64,000 nucleotides of DNA, taken from NCBI GenBank assembly GCA_015478945.1, contig JABUQX010021244.1, forward strand, positions 12,501 through 76,500. The letters run 5' to 3'. Made by a program: the position numbers and the translations under genes. Below are positions 63,901 to 64,000 of the stretch, piece after piece. This DNA is from Trachelipus rathkii. Taxonomy: Eukaryota; Arthropoda; Malacostraca; Isopoda; Trachelipodidae. Position 1 is the stretch's first letter; each line of letters opens with the position of its first letter. The notes below the pieces were generated by a model, which saw nothing but the letters and a program-made list of their open reading frames with translations, was not told where the DNA came from and did no database searches.

Positions 63901-64000
63901 AGGGCTCACAAGATTGTGGGAACGGCTTTAAGGGTCATTCAACCAACTAGTTAGGTGGGACACCGAGCATTGGCTTCAGGCATAGGCGGAAACGTACGTC
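42971..64000. other. Featureless G-skewed sequence; suspected low-quality sequence
   Basis: Twenty-one kilobases without any feature I can support. The G excess on the plus strand persists (27 G to 13 C in 50,281-50,340; 22 G to 9 C in 60,001-60,060). CpG is common, unlike the left half. The longest ORF (215 codons, minus, 54,050-54,697) shows no domain, signal peptide or repeat pattern, and many overlapping ORFs of 60-170 codons lie on both strands as expected for random GC-moderate sequence. Isolated homopolymers (10 G near 45,722; A run near 59,590) are the only low-complexity items. No genes called. Confidence 0.6.

Noticed and set aside
33301..64000. Bacterial or viral insertion with dense genes
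   Set aside because: ORFs are short, overlapping and without recognisable families, ribosome-binding sites or consistent strand; noise explains it better.

Overview
Eukaryotic nuclear DNA, most probably from an arthropod and plausibly a decapod crustacean. The grounds are very long pure (TA)n and (TAA)n tracts, many decayed non-LTR retrotransposons, a Penelope-like element, a mariner-type transposase relic, and a spliced exon of an alpha-1,4-galactosyltransferase-like gene. There are no operons, bacterial-style genes or tRNA/rRNA genes. The species cannot be fixed from sequence alone.

Layout. 1-4.2 kb: microsatellites, a MITE with long inverted termini sitting inside a TA tract, and a broken mariner transposase. 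4.4-9.3 kb: a (GGCTCC)-type minisatellite and a tandem satellite of about 28 units with a period near 144 bp, whose antisense strand stays open in frame only because the period is close to a multiple of three. 9.3-12 kb: TA tracts, a 313-324 bp tandem repeat carrying tRNA-like B-box sequence, a hAT-like MITE, and a dense palindromic cluster of transcription-factor-type sites followed by a possible GC-rich exon. 12.3-18.3 kb: dispersed AT-rich repeats around two intact, tandemly duplicated, intronless antisense genes (14,376-15,140 and 16,757-17,506) that I tentatively relate to PC4-type ssDNA-binding proteins. Both keep an inverted CCAAT box about 82-85 bp upstream of the start. 18.4-22.4 kb: two decayed copies of a Jockey/CR1-like LINE. 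22.49-22.99 kb: an A4GALT-like exon with good splice sites. 23.2-25.0 kb: a LINE fragment and a Penelope-like relic split by a tRNA-derived SINE whose 3' tail matches that of the neighbouring LINE.

From about 25 kb the sequence changes character. TA tracts become broken (TATAGTATA), two copies of another LINE (27.9-28.7 and 29.1-30.9 kb) are recognisable only through many indels, and after about 33.3 kb no repeat, homology, microsatellite or convincing ORF can be recognised for more than 30 kb, while the plus strand is persistently G-rich and C-poor. I read this right half as probably low-quality, uncorrected long-read sequence rather than biology, so I call no genes there.

The most worthwhile biological leads are the duplicated PC4-like genes, the LINE-SINE tail sharing, and the GATA/E-box/DRE palindrome cluster. 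I do not see a complete new multi-gene system.
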